The notes: generated from the sequence alone by a model not told the origin. A stretch of DNA of 64,000 nucleotides from Okapia johnstoni (GCA_024291935.2 CM044317.1:60564730-60628729); one strand, 5' to 3'; positions 10,983-22,949 are shown, counted from the stretch's first letter. A program made the numbers and translations.

Positions 10983-10984
10983 TA

Positions 10985-11032
10985 TTGAGTTGACCAAAAA
11001 GTTATTCTGAATGAACTTTTTGGTCAACCCAA
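10985..11032. mobile_element. 48-bp mariner-derived palindrome (MITE)
   Basis: Arms TTGAGTTGACCAAAAAGTT (10985-11003) and AACTTTTTGGTCAACCCAA (11014-11032) are inverted complements (one mismatch) separated by 10 bases. They match the ends of the ruminant mariner MITE also seen at 53752-53830. A TA precedes it, as expected for mariner insertion, but the right-hand TA is not intact. The internal part of the element has been almost wholly lost. Confidence 0.75.
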
Positions 11033-12180
11033 GAGAAATGCATATAGGTACAACAACCTGCATTGGATAACTGCAAAAAAAAAGCAGTTCTTTTCAGAAG
11101 TTAAGGATCAATTTTGATAAAACAAGAGATCCCTGGAAGTCATATTTTAATATTAAATCATGAAAATAACTACAGCATATTTAAAAACAAGGGGTGGACT
11201 ACTTAACAATATGAAAAAATATACACATGCAAAGGAAGTGGATAGTCAGTTATTTGAAAGTAACATTCTATGATTATTCACTCAATCCAACAAATGATTC
11301 CTTTCTTCAGAGATTTTTCAATCCAAGATCAATGTTCATGTAATGTTTCTAGATTTAGCTTTAAATATCACTTAAGGTCATTATGAAAGTAAACGTTTTT
11401 AAAGATATTCTCTTCACCTGTTACAATCCAATTTTGTTGTGGCCTCTGTTATTTCAAAACTTTCTATGAATAATCTGACATGAGTTACAGATTGGTTTTG
11501 TTTTCTTGTAACTTTTCCTTTACTTTAGTGCCCATTGTGACTCTGTGACAGCTGGTTGCCAGAAAGCACTCTATCGTTTTGCTAATAATCAGATTTTACT
11601 GTCGTTGGAAAAAATAGGAAATGATGTGGACTAAAAAGGTATTTCATGTTAAACATTTTGGAAAAAAATAGAAAACTTCAATGCCATTTTGAGAGAGCTA
11701 GAAAAATAAAGCCATGTGTCCACCTTGGACATTTGATTAAGTGTTGCATTGTTGAATGGGGATTTCTTGGTGTGCTAGCCAGCAGACAAAGAAAGGTCTA
11801 GAAGTTCTTCATTATTACCATTATTATTTTAGAATTCCTCTTCAAATGAGACCATATAATTTCTATAAGTCAAGTACATTTGTTAACAATAATGCATACT
11901 TTTATGAATTTTCATGCTATAATTTAATCTTAAATTTGCTTTGAGAATTGATAATTATTATAAAGTGGCACAATTTATTTTTATAACCATTTAAGTTTAA
12001 CTCTGTGATGTATACCACATTTGTATACAAAGAAAGCTCTTTAGAAATGATAAGTAAAAAGAAAAGTTTTACTTGATAGTATCAAACATTCTTCAAATAT
12101 TCTAAATGAGATTTTAAAAATTTTAATGATCTTTTTTCTGCATGTATAATACTTGTCTGGGGTCTGCCATCAGGGTGTCC
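11033..12180. other. Anonymous AT-rich intergenic DNA
   Basis: No supported feature. The open frame at 11756-11944 has no familiar sequence. Confidence 0.5.
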
Positions 12181-12190
12181 TTTCTATAAT

Positions 12191-12382
12191 GTGAAAGTTG
12201 CTCAGTCTTGTCCAACTCTTTGCAACCCCATGGACTATACAGTCCACGGAATTCTCCAGACCAGAATACTGGAGTGGGCAGCCACTCCCTTCTCCAGGGG
12301 ACCTTCCCAACCCAGGGATCGAACCCAGGTCTCCTGCATTGCAGGTGGATTCTTTACCAGGTGAGCCACCAGGGAAGCCCCT
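12191..12382 (-). mobile_element. Bov-tA SINE
   Basis: Minus-strand Bov-tA with the full tRNA-like head (GGGATCGAACCCAGG is the B box seen from this strand, near 12317-12331) and BovA body. It is flanked by the perfect 10-base duplication TTTCTATAAT at 12181-12190 and 12383-12392, which fixes both ends. Confidence 0.93.
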
Positions 12383-12392
12383 TTTCTATAAT

Positions 12393-13386
12393 AAACACTA
12401 CCAAATATCAGTATAAGGGTGGAATGATAATAATGTGTTTTCTAGAACAAGGTAACTTACATAAATTGGCATAACACTGAGAAATTGTACTTCTTTGGAA
12501 GAATCAGAATGATACTATGCTAGGATACTTTTTTATATCTGCATTTATTTATTTATTTATTTATTTATATTCAAAGTCATGAGCTCTCTTTCTGCATAAG
12601 TGCATTGTGCTGTGTTTACAAATCAACAAAGACTATTTTTTAAATTATCGATTTGCAGACTATATAGATTTACACTTTCATTTATTTTCATTTCAAAAGC
12701 TCTTGGTTGTATTTTTATATTTAACATATTTAATACTGATATCATTAGCCTGCGAACTACCTAGAACTAAAGGGACATATTTACGTTGGTCGAACACCAC
12801 AGTCTCATTCATTCTCATTAGAAGACATAACTATTCATGAAGAAATCATTATATTTCTGACTTTTATCATATATTAATCTCTAAAAGTGAGTAACACATG
12901 AGAGCCTTAAATTTCTACATTTTGCACTGATACTTATACTGATAAATCAATAGGAAAAAACCCCATGTCCAGTTTGCCTTCAGTGAAATTGCAGGGTAGA
13001 GGCACTCTTATCCCATGCGTGACTTGAAGCAGATCAAAAAACCAGGGAAAATATACTATTAAAGAGTTTGATATATCTTCACTTAAAAACAGTGTGGCTA
13101 AGTTCCCAGGGAACTGCTTTTGATAAGTTGCAAAGTTCCCCTGGCCTCCTTTTTCTCTTGAGCAAGCTTTGAGCTTACTCACCATCAGACCAGAGGCACT
13201 GCCCACCAGGTGCCGTGGTACTGCAGAGAAACCGCCTGGTCCCTAGAAGCTCCCTATGTACTTCTGTTATACTTTAAATGCTTAATCAAAAATTAAATAC
13301 CATTTTCCCATAAAACAAGAGTGTACAGTGACTTTAATAGCTAAAAATGTTCTCTGAAGAATGACAAGAGCTATTATCTGGAAAGC
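12393..13386. other. Anonymous intergenic DNA with short (ATTT)n
   Basis: A TTTA/ATTT tetranucleotide run lies near 12544-12568. The rest shows no confident feature. The minus frame at 12934-13206 has no familiar sequence. Confidence 0.5.
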
Positions 13387-13387
13387 T

Positions 13388-13552
13388 GCAGTTTGAAATG
13401 TAGTCCCCAAACAAAGGAAGGACATCAGTATCACTGCGAGCTATTGGAAATGCAGATTCCCTGGCCCCACCTGAGATCTGTGATTTGGAAGCTGCATTTT
13501 AACAAGGCCCTGAGGCGATTCAAATGCACATTCAAATTTGAGGATCACATAT
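13388..13552 (-). repeat. MER5-type hAT-Charlie DNA transposon fossil
   Basis: The order 'TAGTCCCCAA', 'GAAATGCAGATTCCCTGGCCCCACC', 'TTTTAACAAGGCCCTGAGG' and 'AATTTGAGGATCAC' follows a MER5 (A/B) non-autonomous element in reverse orientation. It is an ancient cut-and-paste fossil with no coding capacity. Confidence 0.75.
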
Positions 13553-13706
13553 CTAGAGCAGTTCTCGTAGGATTTGTGGTGAATGAACTGTTTCTATTAG
13601 TGATTTATTTATAACTATACTCGAACAATACGATATAAATTACTAGGATAATGAAATAAATATAGACAGATAAACTATAATTTTGGCTTTTCTATTATTA
13701 GAATCA

Positions 13707-14625
13707 GTTAGAAATAACATGGACCAGTTAGAACCAGACATGGAACAACAGACTGGTTCCAACTTCTATACAGAGTACATCATGTGAAATGCCAGGCTGG
13801 ATGAAGCACAAGCTGAAATCAAGATTGCCAGGAGAAATATCAATAACCTCAGATATGCAGATGACACAATACTTACAGCAGAAAGTGAGGAAGAACTAAA
13901 GAGCCTCTTGATGAAAGTGAAAGAGGAGAGTGAAAAAGTTGGCTTAAAGCTCAACATTCAGAAAACTAAGATCATGGCATCTGGTCCCATCACTTCATGG
14001 CAAATAGATGGGGAAACAATGGAAACAGTGACAGACTTTATCTTCTTGGGCTCCAAAATCACTACAGATGGTGACTGCAGCCATGAAATTAAAAGACACT
14101 TGCTCCTTGGAAGAAAAATTATGACCAACACCGTATATTAAAAAGCAGAGACATTACTTTGCCAACATAGTCTGTCCAGTCAAAGCTATGGTTTTTCCAC
14201 TAGTCATGTATGGATGGGAGAGTTGGACCATAAAGAAAGCTGGGCACCAAGAATTGATGCTTTTGAACTGTGGTATTGGAGAAGACTCTTGAGAGTCCCT
14301 TGGACTGCAAGGAGATCAAACCAGTCAATCCTAAAGGAAATCAGTCCTGAATATTCATTGGAAGGACTGATGCCAAAGCTGAAATTTCAATACTTTGGCC
14401 ACCTGATGCAAAGAACTGACTCATTGGAAAAGACTCTGATGCGGGAAAAATTGAAAGCAGGAGGAGAAGGCGACAACAGAGGATGAGATGGTTAGATGAT
14501 GTCACTGACTTGATGGACATGAGTTTGAGCAAGCTCTAGAGTTGGTGATGGACAGGGAGGCCTGGCATGCTGCAGTCCACGGGGTCGCAAAGAGTCAGAC
14601 ATGACTGAGTGAATGAACTGAACTG
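13707..14625 (+). mobile_element. BovB LINE, 5'-truncated
   Basis: Starts near the GHGTTDWFQ-coding region with a small internal deletion, then continues through the YADD-box region to the BovB 3' end. The flanking sequences ATTATTAGAATCA (13694-13706) and ATTATCAGAATCA (14626-14638) form a 13-base target-site duplication with one mismatch. This supports insertion by target-primed reverse transcription. A short tandem doubling of CAGTTAGAA occurs at the 5' junction. Confidence 0.9.
13820..14490 (+). pseudogene. BovB reverse transcriptase C-terminal half, broken
   Basis: Frames 13908-14141 and 14214-14486 encode the thumb ([34 protein letters not shown]) and the C-terminal domain ([21 protein letters not shown]-like). 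The region before them reads RYADDT with the catalytic aspartates, but in another frame context. A deletion near 14140-14210 and further frameshifts inactivate it. Compared with the antisense copy at 4432-5259 it carries the same domains but more damage. Confidence 0.8.
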
Positions 14626-14639
14626 ATTATCAGAATCAC

Positions 14640-16468
14640 AGATAATGCAACATTCTATTCAATTTGTAAGGTGTTTGGTGATAACTTTTCACAGATGTGC
14701 AATATCAAGATTATAATCCATAGAAGTTCTATTCTTTTCAAGCTTCTAACTTTTATTTTTGCTTTTCAATTTTATCAGCCACTGAAAAGGAGGTTGCATA
14801 CCTTCCTCACATGCATGCAAGTATTAAGATCATTTGAAAAAATAAAAAGAGAGAGACAAGAAATTCCAGTGGCCCAATTCCCATCTTTAAATATTTGGGA
14901 CCAAACTGTTTCTTATCTTGCAGATGTACAAAGAATGTATTTCATAGTTTAAGCTCTCTTGGCAGAATTTCCTCCCTTTCATCCTCTCACCTCAGGGTAC
15001 ACTAACAGCACTTTATAATCAGTTTCCATATTATCATAATAAAGAGAATAGTCTCTACTTTAATACATTAAGCTTAACCTAACTCGCAATTCTTACTCCA
15101 TTGCTAGGGTACTCTTACACTAAGAGTCTACATTAGATGTCTTTTTATTTTAATGGCAAGACTTCTGTGTACATTAACTACCTCCTAACCCAAGCTCCTA
15201 ATCTAGATAGCGACTCGGGAAGATTTTTCTGCCACAACTGACACATCATCATATCAATGCTCCTATGCAAAACAAACCCCAAACCAGATTTGTTTAAAAT
15301 TTAATCTATTGTAGTTTTACTTTTATACAGTTCAGAGTTAGCATTTAACTGTCATTAATGAAGATAAAATAACTCTTCCTTCACGTTACCAACATGTTCA
15401 GATTACACAGATGCTAAAGGAATTGCTGTTTTAATAATATGTCCATTTGTCAAGGGCAAATAAAAAAAAATACCCTAAGAGTTTTGTTTATTCTATGCTT
15501 AGGCCTTCCATAGAATTAAGCAATTCCTGAAAACATCAAACAGAGGTCAGTAAAAACATATGCATAATCTTACTTTGCAGATTTTCCCAATGTTTCTAAG
15601 AAAGCATTTTTGAGTCAGCCTTGACTACTACTTCAGCAATTGTATGATTTCTTATTTTTATCAAAGTGCTACTTTACAAAAAGACTGAAAATCTGTAATA
15701 CACAGATGTGAAATATTAAACATCTGCTTCTCTAAGCTTTTGAATTTAATAGTCTGTTTTCTAGAATCATTTTGGTTTTAAACCTATAGTTTATGATTCA
15801 TATGTTATTGACTTGACTTTGAATGATTTCTTTACCTTAGCCAAACATATTAGCTAATAAACAACTGTGATTTCAGCATTCCACAATCATTTATGGCTAT
15901 AAAATGGAACTCAGCATATGACAAATCATAATTCCAAATAAAGGCAGCAGAAATTCTTTCAATCTTTATTTCTGTGGAATCCCTGCCATCATCAGCATCA
16001 TCATTTCATGTATTTCTATAGCCATATTTAGAGAAAGGCTTCTTTTATAACCAAAAATTATCCAGTGAAGCTTATTTTTACCATAAATTAATTAGAAATG
16101 CATATAAATAATATATTTTGTCTGTTATTATATTGGAAATTTAACTTGATTAAAATATAATGATTGAAAATGACAAGTTATAAGAATAAACACCTGCTTA
16201 TATTCTCTCATATTTCCCTACCTTTTGGGGTTACAATCGACTAACCTGAATATTGTCATGCATTCTTATACCACATGATTATTATGCACATCATGCTGTT
16301 TATTACACACCACAGAAGTTTGAGAGTAGTCAAACTGGACTGTACCCTGTTCAGCGAGACAAGTCATGACTTCAAATATTGCAGTGATATTAAATTGTAG
16401 TTAAGGCTTCTAAATGCCTACTAAATTTCTGTACATATTTCACTGCAGAGTATAAGACACTATTTACA
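14640..16468. other. Anonymous intergenic DNA
   Basis: No confident repeat or gene. The open frame at 14671-14952 has no familiar sequence and no clear exon context. Confidence 0.45.
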
Positions 16469-16681
16469 GGAGAAGGGATGGCAACCCATTCCAGTATTCT
16501 TGCCTGGGAAATCCCGTGGACAGAAGAGCCTGGAGGGCTATAGTCCATGGGGTTGCAAAGAATACTGGAGTGGGTTGCCATTCCCTTCTCCAGGAGATCT
16601 TCCCAATCCAGGGTTCGAACCCAGGTCTCCCGCATTGCAGGCGGATTTTTTTTTTTACCATCTGAGCCACCAGGGAAGCCA
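16469..16681. mobile_element. Fold-back Bov-tA SINE (inverted halves)
   Basis: A sense BovA-body segment (16469-16560) runs directly into an antisense Bov-tA head-plus-body segment (16561-16681). The segments share about 33 bases, giving inverted arms 16469-16501 and 16558-16591 with a loop of about 56 bases. At the junction GCAAAGAATACTGG, the sense GCAAAGAG and antisense GCAAGAATAC overlap, suggesting a microhomology template switch. A run of T interrupts the antisense tRNA-like head near 16645-16660. Confidence 0.8.
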
Positions 16682-16736
16682 GAAAAGTGTCAGACTCAAC
16701 TTTTCAATTAACACTTACTTACACTGGGGTGGTAGA

Positions 16737-16966
16737 CATTTCCCAGGTGGCGCTGGTGGTAAAGAATCTGCCTGCCAAGGCAGGAGACATAAGAGATATG
16801 GGTTCAATCCCTGGGTTGGGAAGATCCCCTGGAGGAGGGCATGGCAACCCACTCCAATATTTTTGCCTAGAGAATGCCATGGACAGAGGACCCTGGTGGG
16901 CTACAGTCCACAGGGTTGCAAAGAGTTGGACACAACTGAAGCAACTTAGCACGCACACACCTACCA
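16737..16966 (+). mobile_element. Bov-tA SINE
   Basis: Complete sense Bov-tA: tRNA-like head with GGTTCAATCCC (near 16803-16813), the BovA body (CCATGGACAGAGGACCCTGG) and the 3' end GACACAACTGAAGCAACTTAGC followed by a short (CA)-rich tail. No unambiguous target duplication. It lies only about 55 bases from the fold-back SINE. Confidence 0.9.
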
Positions 16967-16984
16967 GGTAGTGGACAACATTTT

Positions 16985-18640
16985 GACAAACTCTAATACA
17001 GTGCAACTTTCAATTCTATTTGGTTTATTTCACCATGTGTATACTGGGCACTGTTTTGTACTATGTGCTATACCTATATGAGACATGCTAAAAGTTTACT
17101 TAAGAAGACAGACAAGGAAATGGATGATATTTTTATATATGCGATTGCACAGGATTTATTTAAGAGTTCCCTAAGATCCAACTAAGTTCAAGTAGCAGAT
17201 CAGGGAAATTTTGCTATACAATATAATGACTGAACTGCATACATTAAAAAAGAATGGTGGCAATAAAACACAGGAAAGATTTTCACAGAGAGAGAATTTC
17301 CTAAGGATTAGCATGGCATAAATGTGTATTGGAGGAAATGGGTGAAGAGAGGAAGGACACAATGAACACTTCAGTGCTTCTGAAGGGTGAAGTGCAAGGC
17401 AGGACATTAGAGAAAGTGGAACTGGAGAAAAAGAAAATACACTTTATGGAACCCAGGCTTTGGACCCATGATATCCACTAGCAGGGAAAGCAATTTGTTT
17501 CTTTTGTGTGTTTTGCTTAATTTACGAACATATGGGAGTCAGGCATAAAACCATCCCATTTCATTGATGTCCAGTCTATTATGGAACAGTCAGCTATTGT
17601 GCATCAACCTTTTCTTAATGAGCTTTGAACTCTTCTGATATTCCTGTCATTCCAAATTTCCCTTTATAACTATGCATAATTAGCCTTTAGTTTCTCAAGG
17701 ACTGATCATCCATATTAGATGTTATTCCAGAATGTTGCTTCTCTTCCACAAACTAGGTCTTTCTCTTTGATATATTGCTATATTCATCAGATCAAGAGGA
17801 TTAAAAGAACAGGCTACACTGACTTTGGACAATTTTGTTGCCTATAGGCAGATAGAAATTTTGAAAAAATATGGTGGGAAGGTGTATGTTGAAAGTGACT
17901 AGAAAAAGAAATGTTGGTTGGGGGGGAGGGTTCTTTTCTACAATTTTCTTTTATACAGGCTCTTCCTCACTCCATCCCTCATTATTACAAATAATTAAAA
18001 TCACTGTGTGGTTAGGTTGGATTCCCATTCTAACTTCCTTTCATGTGCACCTTAAGTAGCTGTCTATCTCTTTTAAAACTGACTTTGCCCATGAATCCAT
18101 CCACTCACTGTGAAAATAATTTGATCACTCTGAAGTGCTATTGATTTTTTACTTTATATCATATTTCATTCTATCTAGGTAGGGAAACTGGATGTTACAC
18201 TTTCCAATTAATTAAGGTGTTTATCCATGAAGTTACATTACTTAAATGTAAGAACTTAACTTTTACCACAATATATTTTTGGAAACTGTGTCACAAAACA
18301 GATGATTTCTAAATAAAATCTCCTTTACTTAGAAATAAATTAAAATCATACTTTTTTTATTTCTTCCATTTGTTTAAATTCTGTTTTTACTAGCCCTAGC
18401 TACTCAGAATAAGAGAAATCAAAAATAAATTTATCTTCCACTTTGTGAATTAACTTTGGACATATAAAATTTTAGAAGCAACCTTTACAATCATTTAACC
18501 TCTGAGAGCAATGCTCTTCACTGAATAATATTGGTGTGAATGCCTACCATAAAAAAGAAATTAGCACATAAAAATACAATTGAATGCTACAATAGATTCA
18601 CTGTAATTTGTTACAAATTGAAGAATAATTAATTTGTTTT
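16985..18640. other. Anonymous intergenic DNA
   Basis: No supported gene or repeat. Contains a G-rich patch at 17918-17930. Confidence 0.5.
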
Positions 18641-18689
18641 CTAATTTAGAATTTGGAACAGTTTTTTGACTTGGTTTGGGAGCCCTGCC

Positions 18690-19252
18690 ATTTGAGATCA
18701 TCGTTCAGGAAAGTTTTAACTACAGACATCTTTTTCCTTATATCAACGACAAATTGGCACTTGCCTATCAACTACAAATTGGCACTTGCCAAGAGCATTT
18801 GCCAGCAACTAAACAACAATGGTGTTTGCCATCTGCCTCTGTGGAGACGAAACTCTGTGCTGCTGCAGTTGACCTTCAACACCCCCTGAGGGAGTTCAGG
18901 GTAGAGTGAGGCACTCTGCTCCAGGGACTCTGGTCAAACAGGTCGTTAGATAGTTAGATATCTTCAGGAACTGATTTCATGATTCCAATCCTCCCATCTC
19001 TTCACATCTAGAAAATCACTAAGTCCCCTCACGGTGACATCAGCTTCTCCTGACTAGCAGAAAACCTTTTGTATAGTAAGCGCTTGCACTGAACTCCCCC
19101 CTCACCAAAATCTTATGTATTGACCTTCTCTGACTGCCTCTTTGGAGCCATTTCTCAGAGCTATCTGAGGTCTGTCTCCTGGGCTGCAGTCCTCATTGTG
19201 CCCCAAATAAAACTTAACTAACAACTCTCAAGTTGTGTATCTTTTTTAGTCA
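18690..19252 (+). mobile_element. Probable solo LTR of an endogenous retrovirus
   Basis: The right part has the layout of a gammaretrovirus-like LTR 3' half: a promoter-like region, a cytosine-rich segment, CTGAGGTCTGTCTCCTGGGC, then the polyadenylation signal AATAAA at 19206-19211, a short R/U5-like segment, and a possible CA end at 19251-19252. No gag, pol or env coding sequence adjoins it, so it would be a solo LTR. The left edge is not resolved and no target duplication was found. A 25-base tandem repeat lies near the left side. It could instead be another AATAAA-bearing old repeat. Confidence 0.5.
18741..18790 (+). repeat. 25-bp tandem duplication
   Basis: 18741-18765 and 18766-18790 are identical at 24 of 25 positions (core ACAAATTGGCACTTGCC). 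Placed in the presumed U3 part of the LTR, it resembles the duplicated enhancer-type repeats of retroviral LTRs, but that role is inferred only. Confidence 0.8.
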
Positions 19253-19613
19253 ATACTTATATGAATATACTTATCAAAAAAAGAGACATCCAAAATTATT
19301 CCATAGACTTTAGAGCATATTCAAGGTCCTAAAATAAATAGTTAGTGTATTTAAACTTGATGCTTCTTAAAATGAAAACAAATTTTTAAAGAAAGGACAA
19401 GCCCAATACTTTCCCCCATTTTCTTCTACTAACTCAGGCAGTTTTTCGCCTCAAGTTTTTTGATATCTGCATAATGACCATTTGAAGTAAGCACCATCAT
19501 CCTTTTCATTCATCACTATTATAGGGATATTTTAAGATAATTACAGTTGTCACCAGCCTTAACATTTTATTATAAAAATGAAAGCTATATCAACAAGTAC
19601 CCAATAACTTTTC
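19253..19613. other. Anonymous intergenic DNA
   Basis: Between the LTR-like block and the L1 target duplication nothing else is recognisable. Confidence 0.5.
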
Positions 19614-19627
19614 AAAAGAAACTTCTA

Positions 19628-20157
19628 TTCAAATGTATTTATATTTGAATCGATATAATTGATGTAAATTGAATTGAATGTAAGTACATTTGAATCGGTT
19701 CTATTGAGATGGATGAAACTGGAGCCCATTATACAGAGTGAAGTAAGCCAGAAAGAAAAACAACAATACAGTACACTAATGCATATATATGGAATTTGAA
19801 AGATGGTAATGATAACCCTATATGCAAGACAGAATAAGAGACACAGATGCATAGAACAGTCTTATGGACTCTGAGGGAGAAGGTGAGGGTGGGACGTTCT
19901 GGGAGAATAGCATTGAAACATGTATATTATCATATGTGAAGCAGAACACCATTCTAGCCAGGTTCGATGCATGAGACAAATGCTTGGGGCTGGGGCAATT
20001 GGATGGCCCAGAGGGATGGGATGGGGGGGGGGGGGGGGGTTCGGGATGGGGAACACATGTAGACGCATGGCTAATTCATGTCAATGTATGGCGGAAACCG
20101 TTACAATATTGTAAAGTAATAGCCCCCAACTAAAATAAATAAATTTATCTAAAAAAA
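19628..20157 (+). mobile_element. Ruminant L1 3' end, 5'-truncated, with target duplication
   Basis: The end of ORF2 and the 3' UTR of a ruminant L1 (TGGATGAAACTGGAGCCCAT, then GAAGTAAGCCAGAAAGAAAA), terminating in AATAAATAAATTTATCT and an A-run. The 14-base duplication AAAAGAAACTTCTA at 19614-19627 and 20158-20171 is perfect, so this is a comparatively young L1 retrotransposition event. The 3' UTR contains an uninterrupted run of 17 G at 20023-20039. No ORF of useful length remains. Confidence 0.93.
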
Positions 20158-20171
20158 AAAAGAAACTTCTA

Positions 20172-22390
20172 AATTGCATCCAAAGACTTGTGAAGTCTGG
20201 ACTAAGCAGTACTAATTTGTGAGTATTTACTTGGGGTTGGGAATGCCAAATAGCAAATAAAAGGCATTGTCACTTGTGGTGTGAATGTTAATTGGTCAGG
20301 AAGTAATGAGAGATGAGGCGGAGTTCGAAGTTATAGGAAATGACTAAGTCTAAGTCAAAATCTGGTAAGGTGCTGAAAGTCATTGGCTTTGAATTCACTA
20401 TCCTTTGCCTCCACTGTTTTCTCTACAGAACTGCTTCAGACTCTCCAGCACAAGAGTAAGACATAAAAGCCAACAATTACTTGAGTTGTTTCCAAATTGT
20501 TTCAATTTTTATGCAAGGGCTAACCATTGCTCAGGACGTTATTTAATTACTAAAACAATTCAGAATTCTTGAAAAGGATACCAAAGTTTTATATCAACAT
20601 ATATAGTGGATAATTTGACTTTGCATCCTCTGGGATTCTTGCATTTCTCTTACAGTACAGCTATTTTGTAATTTTGACTTCTCCACTGGACCCTGGATTT
20701 TCCAAAGCAGAGTTCATGTTAAGTCACATGTGTCTCTACTCTCAGCATGCCCAGCAGTGCCTACATAAACAAGGTGCTCAAAAAATGCTTTCTTTTAAAT
20801 TCCATTCTTTTCCACGGACATGATTCTTTCTCTTCTATGGTTGCTTACTCCCTTCATTATTTTATTTTGTGTGTGTGTCATTTCCTCCTCCACCCAGAAG
20901 TTTGCATTGATAAAAGTTAAAAATAACAAAAAACCTACATGCTTTGTGTTTGCAAATAATCTCGTGGATGGAGTTCACATCTTTGATCTCTTTCTTTCTT
21001 TTGTTCACATCTGTTGTCCATTTTAACAGAAATTCTCTCTCAGGGCTTGAATTGCAACTTTTGATTCACCACCAGGCTTTTGTCTACTGGTCCCCAGCAT
21101 GGGGTAACAGACACCAGAGATTTTCATGGGAGGAAAAGATAGAGAATAAACCTCAAGTAACCCTCTAAAGAATAAATTTAATATCTTGACCACCCTTTGC
21201 TTTGGAGTAGGGAGATATTTCTAGGGTAGGTCAAACACTCAGAACTGTGTTGAAAGACTATGTGGCACTTCATTCCTACTCAAGGATATGTAATGTTTAA
21301 ACAAGAAATTAAATGCTTGTGTTTAAAAAAAAAGGAAAAGAAAAAATCTAAAAAAGACAACAAACCCTCTGTATTAAGACATTATTCATGATGGATTGCT
21401 AAATGATTCCCAAAATTAGCTATTCACACTCAAACGTGACACGAGTATCATACCAAATCTTATGTGCAGCATGTATTTGTGTTTCCATGTGTGTTTAAAA
21501 ACATGGGTTATGAAAGGAGAGGAATAAGTCAGTTAGACATTCAAGCAAAACACTTGATTTGTGATTTTGTAAAGAAAATAGCCACCTAACAGCTTAAACT
21601 GTATAAAGCTGTCTTATGAAGAATCTCAGTGTGTAGTCGCAAAAGTATTTAGACTTGGTCCTCCCAGCTCCCAGGGTTACTATTTATTTGGAAGACTCTT
21701 GGTCAGTTGGATTTCAATCAGGTCCCTTGTGTTTTAATAGAATATATGCTTATATAATTCTCTTTGATAATGTGTCCTTATTATTTTATTTTCAAAACAA
21801 GAAGAAATAACCCCAGAAGCCTTCATTAACCTCTGAGATTCTGTTTCTCATTCATCAGAGAATTAACTCATCTGAATTACATTCCAATTCCTTCCTTCAG
21901 TACTAAGAGGCTGTTCTAGCCGTGAGTGATGGGATAGGGGAGGGAAGAAAAGATTTGTAAGTAAATAAGAGGCAGTTTCAGAGGATTATTTTTCTCTGAA
22001 ATTTTCATGTTTGGAGTTTATGTCCAGAGAAATCTAAGGGAAAAAGGACCATCAGTTGCCCTGGTCTCCCAGAATAGCCCCTTGTCTTTTGAAGATTCCC
22101 TAGTGAGATAAACAGTCTTGTGTCTCTAACACAAAGTGAGATGGAAAGTGACCTTATTACCACTCAGAGGAAAAGAAGAGACAAATAAGTCTCTTTAGTT
22201 TCTTGTCCACTAGCTCCCTTGACCCTTTATCCTTATGGACAAGGACAAGTTGATCCCCTAATAGAACACACTTTGTTGATTCTAGCAGTTACTATTTCAA
22301 AACAGAATATTCTGTGTGTAAAGGTAAACTATTCTTTCAAAAGAGAATTGTGAAAAATGTGAGTAAATATAAATATTCTAGCTTCATGTC
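20172..22390. other. Anonymous intergenic DNA
   Basis: No confident repeat or gene. The overlapping frames at 20820-21168 contain hydrophobic stretches but no familiar domain. Confidence 0.45.
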
Positions 22391-22398
22391 TATGCATA

Positions 22399-22949
22399 CG
22401 GCTAGTGGAGGTGATGGAATTCCAGTTGAGCTATTTCAAATCCTGAAAGATGATGCTGTGAAAGTGCTGCACTCAATATGCCAGCAAATATGGAAAACTC
22501 AGCAGTGGCCACAGGACTGGAAAAGGTCAGTTTTCATTCCAATCCCAAAGAAAGGCAATGCCAAAGAATGCTCAAACTACCACACAATTGCACTCATCTC
22601 ACATGCTAGTCAAATAATGCTTAAAATTCTCCAAGTCAGGCTTCAGCAATACGTGAACCGTGAAATTCCAGATGTTCAAGCTGGTTTTAGAAAAGGCAGA
22701 GGAACCAGAGATCAAATTGCCAATATCTGCTGGATCATCAAAAAAGCAAGAGAACACAAGAAAAATATCTATTTCTGCTTTATTGACTATGCCAAAGCCT
22801 TTGACTGTGTGGATCACAATAAACTGTGGAAAATTCTGAAAGAGATGGGAATACCAGACCACCTGATCTGCCTCTTGAAAAACCTGTGTGCAGATCAGGA
22901 AGCAACAGTTAGAACTGGACATGGAACAAAACAGACTGGTTCCAAATAG
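22399..22949 (+). pseudogene. BovB reverse transcriptase, fingers and palm
   Basis: An open frame (continuing from unrelated sequence at 22314) encodes about 183 BovB residues. Landmarks are WKRSVFIPIPKKGNAKEC, the LISHASQIMLKILQ stretch, AGFRKGRGTRDQIANI and the first catalytic aspartate region YFCFIDYAKAFDCVDH. It ends after GHGTKQTGSK, where a small insertion shifts the frame just before the GKGVRQGCILSPC motif. The first 28 residues of the open frame belong to the flanking DNA and not to the element. Confidence 0.85.

Noticed and set aside
16500..16949. 149-codon plus-strand open frame and its shadows
   Set aside because: It reads through two Bov-tA SINEs. SINE-derived open frames recur at 12198-12474, 44459-44741, 45356-45583 and 45799-46257.
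22314..22398. N-terminal 28 codons of the open frame preceding the BovB at 22.4 kb
   Set aside because: They lie in flanking DNA before the 5' truncation point and resemble nothing. Not a BovB start or a host exon.
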